DNA from: Turnera subulata
Lineage: Eukaryota > Streptophyta > Magnoliopsida > Malpighiales > Passifloraceae
Direction: 5' to 3'
DNA: 64,000 nt
NCBI GenBank assembly: GCA_028386065.3
Contig: JAKUCV010007240.1
Location: 1-64,000 of the forward strand
The notes below the pieces were generated by a model, which was not told where the DNA came from, searched no databases, and saw nothing but the letters and a program-made list of their open reading frames with translations. Shown one piece after another: positions 35,641 to 47,020 of this stretch (position 1 is its first letter; each line of letters begins with the position of its first letter). The position numbers were made by a program, and so were the translations under genes.

Positions 35641-36271
35641 TGGACCACTAAACTCGACTTGCTATTCCGTGCGTTAACTGAACCTCACACACTCGGTCCT
35701 CTTTTTTTTTTCCCCCTTATTTGTGTAATGTTTTATTTTTAAGCAATGTCAAAAAGAGACACTAGCCTAATGTCTGTCCATGGCTCTCGTGGAATCCCCA
35801 ACCGTACCACATTTCGCCACTGCCAAGTAAGTCTTTCTGGATCACCATTTTCTGTTGTTTTCTTTTTCCACTTTTATATTCAAAGGGGGGCCATTAAGGC
35901 TTTGTCTGCTTACTAGTAGTACTGGACTACTGCTAGTGTGTACTACTCTCATCTTTTTTTCCTTTTTTTAATTGGCTCAATTGACACAATCCTTCTTTTC
36001 TTCCATAGCGTATTACCGCAAGTTAGTTGCACAGCTATTAAATCACATCATTTACCGTCTTACCCGCAATTTATCCCTACCACATGCTGTCAGGCGACAA
36101 CATCACAGTTTCAGTACTATTACCTCTCTTAGTTTTCATAGTTATAAATTGTCTTCTTTCCCATGTTGCCAGACATTTCCAGACTAATCTAAATCAAAGC
36201 ATAATAAGAATTCCAAAGGTTGATACTTTTGGTTCTAGAGTGTTGCCTTCTCAAGGATGGAACTCGAGAAC
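35641..36271. other. Intergenic DNA, no gene seen
   Basis: Mixed sequence with T-runs. No recognisable coding motif, RNA gene or element end. Confidence 0.5.
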
Positions 36272-37215
36272 TTAGGGTCTAAGATTTAGCTTTTAGGATT
36301 TAAGGTTTTAGAATTTTAGGGTGTGTTTGGAATTATTTTCTCTTTTTCGTTCCTGAAAATAGTTTTCAAGATTTGAATTCAAAAACTGTTTTTGGGAAAA
36401 ACCAAAGCCTCAAAAACTTATTTGGATAATTGTTTTGCTGCACCATTCTTCTTGCATTACAACCATTCTTTCTCTTCAGACCAGAATTGTTGTTTATTCC
36501 ATGATAAAATTCAATAAATTATTTTGGATCTAAGAGTTAAGAACTGACTTTGAATATTCGAAAAAGAAAAAAATTGGCTTTGGATAAGGCAAGAAAGGGA
36601 TTCACTCCAAAGCCAAGAAAGGGATCCAACAAAGTGAAAGCCACTGGGAGCTGCTGGATGCCACCAACTCCAGCAAAGGCAAGGTTTGCTTCCGGCTCGT
36701 AGTCCCCGCCCTCAGACAAAGAAGAGCAGCCCTCTTCTCCGGCAAAGCTTTCCACAGGCAGCCATGAGCATGCAACAGCCCTTGGGACATAGAGAAGAAG
36801 AAGGAGAAGTAGGTGGGAGAAGAAGAAGATAAAGTGATAGCCTTGGAACTCTTTTTTAGATTTGGTTGGTTGGAGAAGACAAATTTCCTATTTACAAAAT
36901 TGCCACCGGTTGGTGTTGAAAACACCGAAAACATCATTTTATTGTTTTCAAATTTTTGTTTTCAAAACCAGATACGAGAAAATTGGTTTCAAAAACAAAT
37001 CTTGAAAATAGCTTCCCAAATAAAGTTTTTAAGTTTCAGAGAACAAAGAAAACAGAAACTCTGTTTTCAAAAATAGTTTCAAACAGGCCCTTAGGGTTCA
37101 GTTTGGGTTTTAGTATTTAAGGTTTAATATTTTAAGGTTTTAATATTTAGAGTTTTCGGGTTTAGTATTTTAGATTTAAAATTTAACATTTTAGGGTTAG
37201 GGTTAGCGTTTTAGG
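36272..37215. repeat. Degenerate telomere-like tract, split by a Tourist-like element
   Basis: 36272-36318 and 37091-37215 are chains of TTAGGG/TTTAGGATTTAAGG/TTTTAGGG-like variants, ending TTTTAGGGTTAGGGTTAGCG near 37193-37212. The two parts were one tract before the 772-bp insertion. The copies are too degenerate to be a functional telomere. Confidence 0.55.
36319..37090. mobile_element. Tourist-like (PIF/Harbinger type) non-autonomous element
   Basis: Ends GGGTGTGTTTGGAATTATTT and AAATAGTTTCAAACAGGCCC are imperfect inverted repeats, and TTA flanks each end (36316-36318, 37091-37093), the PIF/Harbinger target size. Inner subterminal regions (TTTTCAAGATTTGAATTCAA; TTTCAAAAACAAATCTTGAA) are also complementary in part. 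772 bp, no transposase. Confidence 0.65.
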
Positions 37216-37762
37216 CGAAAGCCGTATCTATTCAAGATAAAGAAGGGACTAGTCAAGAAAAGACAAAAGCTGTATCTAATTAAGATAAGGCAAAAGCCGG
37301 ATTAAAGAATTTTTTTGGTTCGTGTTGTGAACACCCAAATTTGACTCATGATTTATTCTATTATTTTAAATTACGAATTTGTTTATGTCTTTAATTGATG
37401 AGATGATTTGATTGATGGCATGAATATGTTTGTGATTTAATGTAGTAGAATAAGGATATTTTATTTGCTTATTTTTTTTTATTTATTTTTGGCCCTTTGT
37501 TATTTGATTAATTTTTGGGTTGGAAGTAGATATTAGGTTTGGGCCAATAAGATGTAGATCCTTCAGAGATATTAGCCCATTTAAACACATGGCCTACAGT
37601 TAAATTTAATTCTATTTTTTGAAAAAATTGGAGATTAAATATATATTTTGCCTATTTTGTGTTTTTATGGTTATTTTAATGAAAAGAGGAATAATTTAAT
37701 GTGTGGTTGATAAAAAGGAAAAAGTGTTGGAGTGGGATACAAGTTTAAAGTGTTTCCTAGGT
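37216..37762. other. AT-rich intergenic DNA
   Basis: Contains short repeated motifs (AAAGCCGTATCTA and AAAGCTGTATCTA; AAGATAAGGC). No gene is seen. Confidence 0.5.
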
Positions 37763-38426
37763 CAGGATGAAACACCCCGTCCCCTATTTACCCAACAAAC
37801 AGTAATTACCGAACAACAATGCCGACACGTGGCACAAATAGTAAATACAACAGGAAATCCGACCCAATGGCCCAAAGATAATATCAATGATTATATCAGA
37901 GAAACCGGCCCAACGGCCCAATGTCACATCATAAACATCAGAAATCTGGCCCTTCGACCCAACATCAAAACACGTCGCCCGACCTCGGGGACATCAACAA
38001 TAGCACAGCGGAAGCATTTATAATCTCAAGACACCATATGCAAAACCTGATGCAATCTAATGGATCCGAGTCCTGCCCGAGGGTGCGCCACAGCCTGTCT
38101 GGAATGCATCATAACTGAACCACAAATAACCCAACCTACGGGATGAAAGCCCGCAGGTGAGGGGTGAGTCCGAAGTGCTCACCGGTACATTTAAGTACAA
38201 TCATGGATAGACAGTCAATATGCAACACTATAAAATACTCAAGGTCGAAAACATGCATAATAGCCAAAATATACCAATCCAAAAGACTCGACCCAAAACT
38301 GGTCCAAGACCCAAAAGACTTACACAAAAATCCAATTTCCAATTTTATCTTTCCGGGCCCTGTCACGGATAAGCTAGGGTCGTACCAGGTTATCAACCTG
38401 TTCCTAGTGCCAGACCAAAAGAACCC

Positions 38427-38761
38427 GGGATCAACATCCCAATAACAAATCTCAGGGATCAACATCCCAATCAAACCGGCATCAACATGCCCATCACAAG
38501 TAACCCAGATCATGGCCACCACAAAACAGTCTCTAACCATCTGGTCGTACCTCTACTTACCACGTGACAATTATATCATCATCATCCAAAAACCAAATCT
38601 CAGGGATCAACATCCCTAACCAAAACACCGGGATAGACATCCCAATCCAAAACCAAAGATCGACATCCTTATCACATTTTATTATTTAATCCATTATTCT
38701 TTATACCAAAAAGACACAGGGATAAACATCCCAAAACTCAATGCACGGGGATAAACATCCC
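38427..38761 (-). repeat. Mini-hairpin array in the outer LTR
   Basis: On the plus strand, GGGAT-NNAC-ATCCC units start at 38427, 38455, 38603, 38630, 38719 and 38748. A GGCAT-CAAC-ATGCC unit lies at 38478 and a one-mismatch unit at 38655 (AAAGAT-CGAC-ATCCTT). The order matches the plus-strand array at 26282-26666. Confidence 0.78.
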
Positions 38762-39166
38762 GAATCAAATCACAGCAAATGCAACACTCAACAGTGCAAC
38801 AACCATCAAACACAACAACCGAGTAATATAGGCACATATCAAAGGAAATCCATCCTCACCTGATGTATCTGTGAAACCGAAATCTGGTCAAACCTCGATA
38901 CCCTATATGTATATATAGAAACACAATAATCACTTATAATGCCCAAACAGAATGATTATGCATGATGCTAGTTTAACAGTATTTAGACGGCTTATCTGTC
39001 CATTTTATTATCTCCATAATTATCTTATTACCAGCAGTTCATCCAATTTGGTAGAAATCATTTGATTAAGTATATCAAGCCAATATTTCAAAACATACTT
39101 GATTTAGATCAAAACCAAAACCGAGCGTCCAAGCCAATATCCCGGCCCTTAGGTCGTCTAATATAA

Positions 39167-39168
<2 letters not shown>

Positions 39169-39222
<54 letters not shown>
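39169..39222. repeat. (AT)n microsatellite
   Basis: About 27 uninterrupted AT repeats inside the outer LTR. An (AAT)n tract follows at ~39340-39360, close to the inner LTR insertion point. Confidence 0.95.
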
Positions 39223-39225
<3 letters not shown>

Positions 39226-39385
39226 ACGAGTATGGTATAAATTATATTTGGTAAAAATACCAAATCATGACCCATACTCATGGTCCGCTAAATTTTACGA
39301 AGTAAATAATATTTCATAAGTACTTATCCCCAATAAAATAATAATAATAATAATAATAATAACTATATATACGCTTAGTAAGAAA

Positions 39386-42300
39386 TGAAACGTCCCGACC
39401 CGTATTTACCCAACATACAGTATTTACTGAGTAACATTGCCGACATGTGGCACAAACTGTGTAATATAACAGAAAACCGGCTCATTGGCCCAAAAATAAT
39501 AACAATCATCCGACCTAAGGTACATCAATATCAATAGCACAACGGAAGCATTTATAAACTCAATGTCAACATATGCAAAGCCCGATGCAAAGTAATGGAT
39601 CTGAGTCCTGTCCGAGGGTACACTGCAGCCGCCGAAATGCAATCCTGACCTAACCTGCAAGGACTGTGTGAGGGGTGAGACCAACCACTGTCTCACCGAT
39701 AAACAAATAAACCGCAGTATACAAGCAACCGTATATACACCAAAGCCAACACAGTTCAATAGAGGTACAACAAGCACAACATAACATCAAAATCAGACAA
39801 CTTACCCGACCTTACTATACGACTGACATCACACTATAAGCTAGTCCTCTAAACTCACTGACAAATGGCAACTGACTATCTAATTTTATTAATAGGGCCC
39901 TTGTCACTGACTATCCAATTTTATTTATAGGGTCCTTGTCACATGATAAGTATTGGCCGTGCCTGGTAGCCAGGTTAGCTAACCCCAGGGTGCTCCCCGC
40001 TAAATATCACAAATCATATCACAAATAACCGAGTCCCGTAGTCCTCGGCGGAAGTCCCGCAGTCCTTCCAATAACAATCAACTGAATCCCGCAGTCCTCA
40101 GCCGGGAGTCCCGCAGTCCTCCCTATCATATCACAATCACAAGGTGACTACCATCTGGCCGTACCAATACCTGTCACGTGACAATCTAGATGTCTAGATG
40201 ATATTATCACTGTTTATTATTATTTCTTATTCCACTATCCAACAGTAATTCATCATACTCACTTTCCCGAGCAGGCTCTCAGCCTCACAGCTCTTCTGGG
40301 AATCCAACGTCACAATTCTGGGTCACTGCCATTGACCAATCAAATACCACATATCTCATACCGATCAAATACCACATATCTCATACCGTTCAAATACTAC
40401 ATATCTCATACGAACAACACAATAATCATATCAACATCACAAAGCACAACAACTAATCCACAGTAGTCATCAAACATATAACAATAATCACAACAGTAGC
40501 CAGCAATAACATGATAGGTACGCAAGATAACATATAAACTATAAACAAACAAACAACCGAAGTATCACGGGCAGCATACCGAAGTTTATAAGATTATATC
40601 CTCACCTGATATGTCTCTGATACCAGCACGTGATCCATATGACCTTATCTGTCCCTATATCAGGTCAACACATACAATCACACATAATGCACATCGAAGA
40701 ATGCAATGCATGAGATTAATTTATTATTCTGCGTATCCACAACTAACATCGTTATCGTCGTTCCAAAACCGTTTCCATTTTTCATTTCCTTTATGGCCGT
40801 AAAATAATTATAGCCATGAAATACTTGTAGTCTATACTTTGATATAAAATAATAACATTTCGTAAAATAGCCGCTCCCGAGAAAATAACAATAAATGTAT
40901 ATACGTTTAGTAATCAAAGATCCTAAAATAGTGAAAACGTCAAATACGTCAAAAAGGCATTTAATATTATCTCTGATAATACATTCGTCATATGGAAAAT
41001 ATTTCTAGTAGTAAGAAATTAACGTAGTCGATATACGGCATAAAGTAATTTTAATGTATGTATAATAGTCTTATAAATACATAATGAAATCCAAGAATAA
41101 TATTGTTTTTAATTTATAAATTAAATCATTAACTACTTAATATATAGCTAACAATACATATAGTCGAAATCCATATTAAATTATGGCCAAATACCATTTA
41201 GCCAATGAAATATCATTAGTAATATATATATAAGAATGAAATTGGTAAATAAAATAGGATATGGGCCTATTATTATTTTAGCCCAGAAAGACGGAAACTG
41301 GACATATTAGAGACATGATAATAATAAATTAAAGCATAATTAGGAAATTAAGCCCAGGGGACCTTCACTTGCGTTTAGTCCATCGGAGAAAATAATAAAA
41401 GCAAGTTCGAATTAATTAAGTAAAAGACTTAATTAAATTAAGATAATATGGGCCTTTTATTATAATTAGCCCATTTAAAATAAATAAACTCGGAAATTAA
41501 ATTTTAATGGGCCTTTTACGAGCCCAGGTAGACATAAATAAAATTAAAACGGAAATTTAAACACTATGGGCCTTTTAAATAGCCCAATCGGAAAATAAGG
41601 GCATAAATTAAATAAATGCATAAAATTAAATAAAAACATAAAAGCATAATTTAAATAAGTAACACATAATTTAAATTGCATAAAATAAAATTTTTGGTTA
41701 ATATTAATTAAGTTAATTATTCGCTTAATTAATCGTCGTTAAGGTCCGAGTCTATTTAATATCGTTCGGGGTCCGATAATGATGCATGAAGGGTCCAAGG
41801 CTCGTGGTTTTACCCAAAGGTTAGTTCCGAGCTCGCCGAAAAATTCTCGAGGCTGCCGGAACCTCGCCGGATTCCTCCCGGTACTGTTCAAGGCAGACCT
41901 AAGACAACCAACGCTCCTGTTGCAGTTCATCACCCAACAAAACATCCAAGCCACACCCCCTGAATAGCAATCCGGCCGTCATCAAACAGATCATCCCCAC
42001 AGCGACTACACTGTCGACATCAAGCCACACGCATCCACTGACAGCAACCATTCACAAATCCACGACAACAACAACACCGACAGAACATCCAACACACAAC
42101 AACCATAAACACAGCCACAAGACCCCGATTAGCAAACTGGTAGAGTTCGGGTTCAGAAAAGAAAAAGGAAAGAAAGAGGAAGGAAGAGGGCAGAGATCGT
42201 TGTTGGGTCTTACCCACACAACCATGAGGACGGCGACAGCGGTTAAGCAGATTGGAGGCGAAGCAGAGGCAAAACAGGGAAGGAGGTGGAGGCGACTGGC

Positions 42301-43570
42301 TGCGAAGGGAAAGTAGAGAGACGGCGGCGACGGTAACGAACACGGAGGAGAAGGGAATCGATGGCTGTGAGCGGTGAATCGGCGGCAATTTGCTGAAGAG
42401 GACGCGGCGGTGGCTCAGGCTCGTCTCGGCTGCAGCAGCAGAGGGGGAAGACGGCAGCGCGATTGAGGGAAGGAGCGGTGGTTCTGTTCCACCAGCTGGC
42501 TGCTCGCTCGGCTTCTCTGCCTCTAGACTCGGACAGCGAGCATGCGAGCAGAGGAGGCGGAAGGAGGAGGAAGAGATGGTGTCAGTGATGGCGGTTGTCT
42601 CGGCGAGTGAGGGAGGAAGGAAAGTGGAGGAAGATGGTGGTGGTCCAGTGGTTTGAGGTGGCGATGGTGGGTTGAGGGAGAGGCGACGGCACGGCAGGGA
42701 GGGCTGGTAACGAAGAGAAAAGGAGAAAGCAGAGGAATTGAGGGGGAGAGGAGAAGGGATGAGGAAATCGGGAAAGGAGGAGGAGAAAATAAAGAAGAAA
42801 AGGAAAAGAAGACAAAGAGGAAACAGGGCCGACGGCTGGAAGAAAAGAAAAAGAAAGGAAAAGAAAAGAAAGGAAGGAGAAAATAAGAAGAAGAAGGCAA
42901 GGAAGAAAAAGAAGAAAAGAAAGAAAAGAGAGGAGAAAGAAGAGTGGCCACGTGGCAAACCACGATTGGCCGGCTCGAATTTCCGTGTCAGAAAACGGAA
43001 TCGCAAGGGGTACTCCAGCCTTTTCAATTTTCCGTCCCGAGTCCAAAAATACAACTTGGGCTCGGAAAATCTCATCGGTTTCCCCGAGCGTTGTCCAAGT
43101 CTCGGAATTGAAAAACGAGGCTCGGTTAGTTGTAAAGGAGGCTCGGAAATCCAGAGTAACCCTCGAAATTAAATTCTGAGGCTCGGTTATCGAAAGAAAC
43201 TTCAGAATGTCGCGTATCCTTAGTGATCGAAACGAAGCTCGGTTATTCCCGGAAAAACTCTCAGAAAAGCTCGGTCCGATAGATTCCTCGAATTACGGCG
43301 TTTAAAATTATAATTAGTAATTATTATTTTTGCAACACAAGCATTCTGTTCAAAATAATAATGAAAGTATTATTATTACTGTTGGTTTGGAAAATAATAA
43401 TGGTAGAAATAATATTAATCATCTATGAAGTTGTAAAAATGATAAAAATTTATATCGGAAATTAACTCGGGTTGGTAAAATTTTCGATTAACCGCGATAA
43501 AATTTATTTACCACAGTAAAAGTTAAAACAGCTTAGTAAAAATCACAAAAATTTTACCCGGGTCGTTACA
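39386..43570 (-). mobile_element. Inner solo Gypsy LTR, 4185 bp
   Basis: Minus-strand start TGTAACGACCCGGGTAAAAT at 43570 and end CGGGTCGGGACGTTTCA at 39386. AGAAA flanks both ends (39381-39385 and 43571-43575). It is a diverged relative of the LTR it interrupts (compare 40927-41170 with 43571-43800). The 351-residue open frame at 42020-43075 lies in a purine-rich tract and is not accepted as a gene. Confidence 0.9.
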
Positions 43571-46271
43571 AGAAATGATTATAAAACAGTGGTAATAAAA
43601 TCGTTAAATAGGAAATATTTCCATCGGTAAAGAGATTAACATAACTGATATATGGTATAAAAATAATTATAGCGTAACGTTGTAGGAACTTATATTTATA
43701 AATACATATAAACTTATATAATCGATAACCATACATTCGGCAAATGTAATAATAATATGATAACTCATTTAATAATATAATAGGGTAAAACTCATACATA
43801 ATATAATAAGATTAGTATAGCTTGTAATGATTAAATAGATAAATATAATCGGTGTAATGTAACGATTGTATAATATTTAATCAAAACAGTAATACAATTA
43901 TTTTGTTAACAATATACATCCAGTATATAGTAATATTTATAATGTTAAGTAATAGACCATATGGCATAGCAAATTAACCAAGCATAATATGGTCATAAAA
44001 TAGTAATATTTATATTAGATTTATAGATGCATAGTTAAATCCAAAAATAATATTGTTTTAATCCTTAGTTTAAATCCTTAACAGCTTAATTATATAATAT
44101 TTCTACATACTTTACTTATCCATCAGTTTCGTTATTACGTCCGTCAACGCATATATGTCATGGGAACATGGGCCTCCGCACGTTTGGCCCGTTTTCGAGT
44201 CCGTTGTGCAAACCGAGCCCAAACCCGAGCTCATGAAAGTTATTCGGGTCCAAGGAATTACCACGGTATTTCGTTAACGGTTCTGTCTCGCCGGAAAATT
44301 CCCGAGACCTCGCCGGAAAATTCCCGAGACAACGGGAGCTCGCCGGAATCCGGCGGGTTATTGTTCACGCAGTCCTCAACACACCCCTCTCATAGTGTAT
44401 ACTGTTCCTCATCCATCAAAACTCCAATCCACAGCAGAACCACCGTCGTACCACCCACCAAGACCAACACCATGCCCACAACAGCATCACGGCCAACCAA
44501 CCACCGTCACATGCCCAAAATCAAAACCACTCAATCATCAATCACCCACCGACAATCACAGACACCATAAGCAAAACAACCCAATCAAATCACAAATCGA
44601 ACCGATTAAAGATAGGGAAGAAGAGAAGGAAGAGATGTGCCCAGAGACTCTCCCAGCCTCGGTGTCATCTCGGTGGAGGAGAGGAGAAGGATGGAGGAGC
44701 GTGTACTGGGTAAAGATGGGCAGCGGCTTCAACGGCGGCAACTGATAGAGGATACGCGACGGTGGATGAGAGAACATGGAAGGGAGAAATCTGCGGTGGT
44801 GGCTTGGGGGGTCACGGCAGAGGAAGGAAGAACTGAGGAGAGGAGGAGGGAGTAGAGGTGGCAACGCCTTGTTGCCTCGACGGTTGTCGCGGACAAAGGC
44901 AGGGGCGTCGTGGCGAGGAGGAGGTGCCGTAAGGTGGTTGCAATCGCGCATCTGCAGCGGCAGACTCGGGTGGCTGCGGGTCTCTCCACGGCAGCGGCTC
45001 GAAGAGCGATGGCGCGGCAGAAGCAACACGTCGTGGGTAGAGGAGATGGCGTGGCTGCAGGCGGCAACATCTACGGAAGGAGAAGGCAGAGGTCCACAGG
45101 GGCGGTCCAAGGAAGGCGTCTCTTTGCAGCGGCGGTCAGAGAAACGAGTAGGTCTGGTGGCGGCTGAGCAAGGAAGAGAGCAAAACGAGAGGGGGAGGAA
45201 AAGGGAAGGAAAAGATGGTGGCTTTGGTTGTAGGGGTCAGAGGAGGAAGGGGAGGAAGGAGGCAGAGAAAAATCGGGAGAAGGGAAGAGGAAAAATAAAG
45301 AAAAAGGAGGAACAAACAAAGAAGAAAAAGGGGAAAAGAAAGAAAGAGAGGGGAGGGGCCGGTTGGAGAGGAAGAAATCGGTGGAAGAAAAGAAAGGAGG
45401 AGGAAACAGGAAGAAAAAAAAGGAAAAAGAAAGAGAGTGGGGGCACAAAACGACGTGTTGTCGGGTGAATTATTGATGCCTTGCCGACATCAAAGCGACG
45501 TCGTTTTGGACGTCTCCAAACTCAGTCAACTGCCTTGGTCAAATTGCAGGGCTTCATGTGTTTTATGTTTTGGCTAGGACCAAACTACGTCATATCGACT
45601 AAAACTACACCCAACCTTGTGTTTAACATTTTAACTTAATCTTTGTAAAACATAAACATGATTTAACAATCATTCTTTTATAAAATTCAAAATAAATCTC
45701 CAAAGATTAATTTATTGAGATGAAATCTCTTTTTAAATTACAATCGATAAATTACACTACAAAAATATCCCGGCACAATAATAATAAGAGTATTATTATT
45801 AATGTTGATTAGGAAAATAACAATAATAATGGTAAAAGTAATAATAATAGTAACAATAATAACAATAATAAAAATTTTGAGAGTCGTAAAAATAATAATG
45901 AAATTAATGAAAAATGACTCGGATTGGTAAAATTCTTGATTGACCGTGATAAAAATTTTATTAACCACCGTAAAAGTCAAAACAGCTTGGTAAAAATCAA
46001 GAAAATCTTACCCGGGTCGTTATACAGGAAATACTCTAAAAGGCATGGAGACCAATTAGGAATAGGATTGGAGGAGAAAAAGTAAGAAAAGAGGAAAAAC
46101 TGCCATGTCCGCCGCCACCGGTGGGCTTGGAGAGATGACCGCCAGGCCCTGGCGGTTGTCCCGACATGACCGCCGCGGCTATGGCGGTCAATGGTTCCAA
46201 AATCTTCTTTTTTCTTCTTTTTCAACTCCTAGCCCACAACCGTCAGATTTAGGGGTTCAATCTTGACTCTT

Positions 46272-46935
46272 TGATACGACAACACACCTAGCCGGTCCTA
46301 GAAGCACCTTCGTATCTAAAGTTGTCCCGATCTCAAATCACAACCAATCGTGCACTGTTCTTGCGCCGATGCTCTTCACCTCCTAACAATCCGTGTTAGG
46401 CAACAGATGGACGCGAAAGCCCCTCCACCTCCTAAACTCTCGGTGCTAGACAACAAAGAAACAAAGCACAAAGGATAAAACAAACAAAGAGACTCCTCTC
46501 TTTGGGCCGAGATTATTCAAGTTTAACTGAACTTTTTATTACTCAAATAATCTGTCTAACAATGAACCCCTAGGTCTCTATTTATAGAAGAACACACCTC
46601 CTCAAAATCGGTGAACAGTAATGTCGGTGAACAGTAACTTCCGTGAACAGTAACGTCGGTGAACAGTAAAGTCGGTGAACAGTAACATCCGTGAACAGTA
46701 CGTCGGTGAACAGTAACGTCAGCTCCTCCTTGAACTCCAAGTTTTGGCACCTCCTCTCCTATTACTAGATGGACTAGGATTTAATTGAGCCCACATAACT
46801 TGGACACTAATTAAATCCTTACAATAATAAAATTAAAATAAAACTAGTTGATTTTAATTTGACAACTATAATTAATAAAATGGATATGTCGACACCTCCT
46901 TGAAGGTGGATTGATGTCGACTGGGCCCAATGTGC
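46272..46935 (-). repeat. 3' LTR of the non-autonomous element
   Basis: Near-identical to 48895-49558. Read on the minus strand it ends GTTGTCGTATCA. It contains a 16-bp minisatellite. The 5' edge is uncertain by a few bases because the adjoining 85-bp block is complementary rather than identical in the two copies. Confidence 0.85.
46609..46719. repeat. 16-bp minisatellite in the LTR
   Basis: Seven units of type CGGTGAACAGTAACGT, alternating CGG and CCG at the start. The right LTR carries the matching array at 49232-49344, also seven units. Confidence 0.9.
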
Positions 46936-47020
46936 TCTCGAGTCAATTACTCCTTAATTGACAGCAAATTCTTGGGCTTCAGTTTCAGCTCCTCTCCAAT
47001 CTTGATTTTCCATCTCTTCT
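46936..47020. other. 85-bp block whose in-register complement is at 49559-49643
   Basis: Starts TCTCGAGTCAATTACTCC. Each base pairs with the base 2623 positions to the right, in the same left-to-right order, for all 85 positions. Outside the block the same 2623-bp offset gives direct identity. In this copy the block carries the last codons and the stop of the ORF at 46947-48710. Confidence 0.97.

Larger units (their letters stand above)
37768..46024 (-). mobile_element. Outer solo Gypsy LTR, split by a second solo LTR
   Basis: On the minus strand the LTR starts near 46024 (TATAACGACCCGGGTAA, one base off TGTAACG) and ends at 37768 (GGGGTGTTTCA). CAGGA flanks both ends (37763-37767 and 46025-46029), a perfect 5-bp duplication. 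Without the inner LTR it is ~4.07 kb. It is related to the LTRs at 24513 and 39386. It carries purine-rich tracts (44620-45430) and a hairpin array (38427-38761). No internal region is present, so this is a product of LTR-LTR recombination. Confidence 0.88.

Noticed and set aside
42020..43075. 351-residue minus-strand open frame
   Set aside because: It lies in the purine/pyrimidine-skewed tract of a solo LTR. Composition is Phe/Leu/Ser/Pro-rich with no domain, and overlapping frames on both strands are open for the same reason.
44776..45468. 230-residue plus-strand open frame, rich in Arg/Gly/Glu/Lys
   Set aside because: Same kind of purine-rich LTR tract. Low complexity, no recognisable motif.
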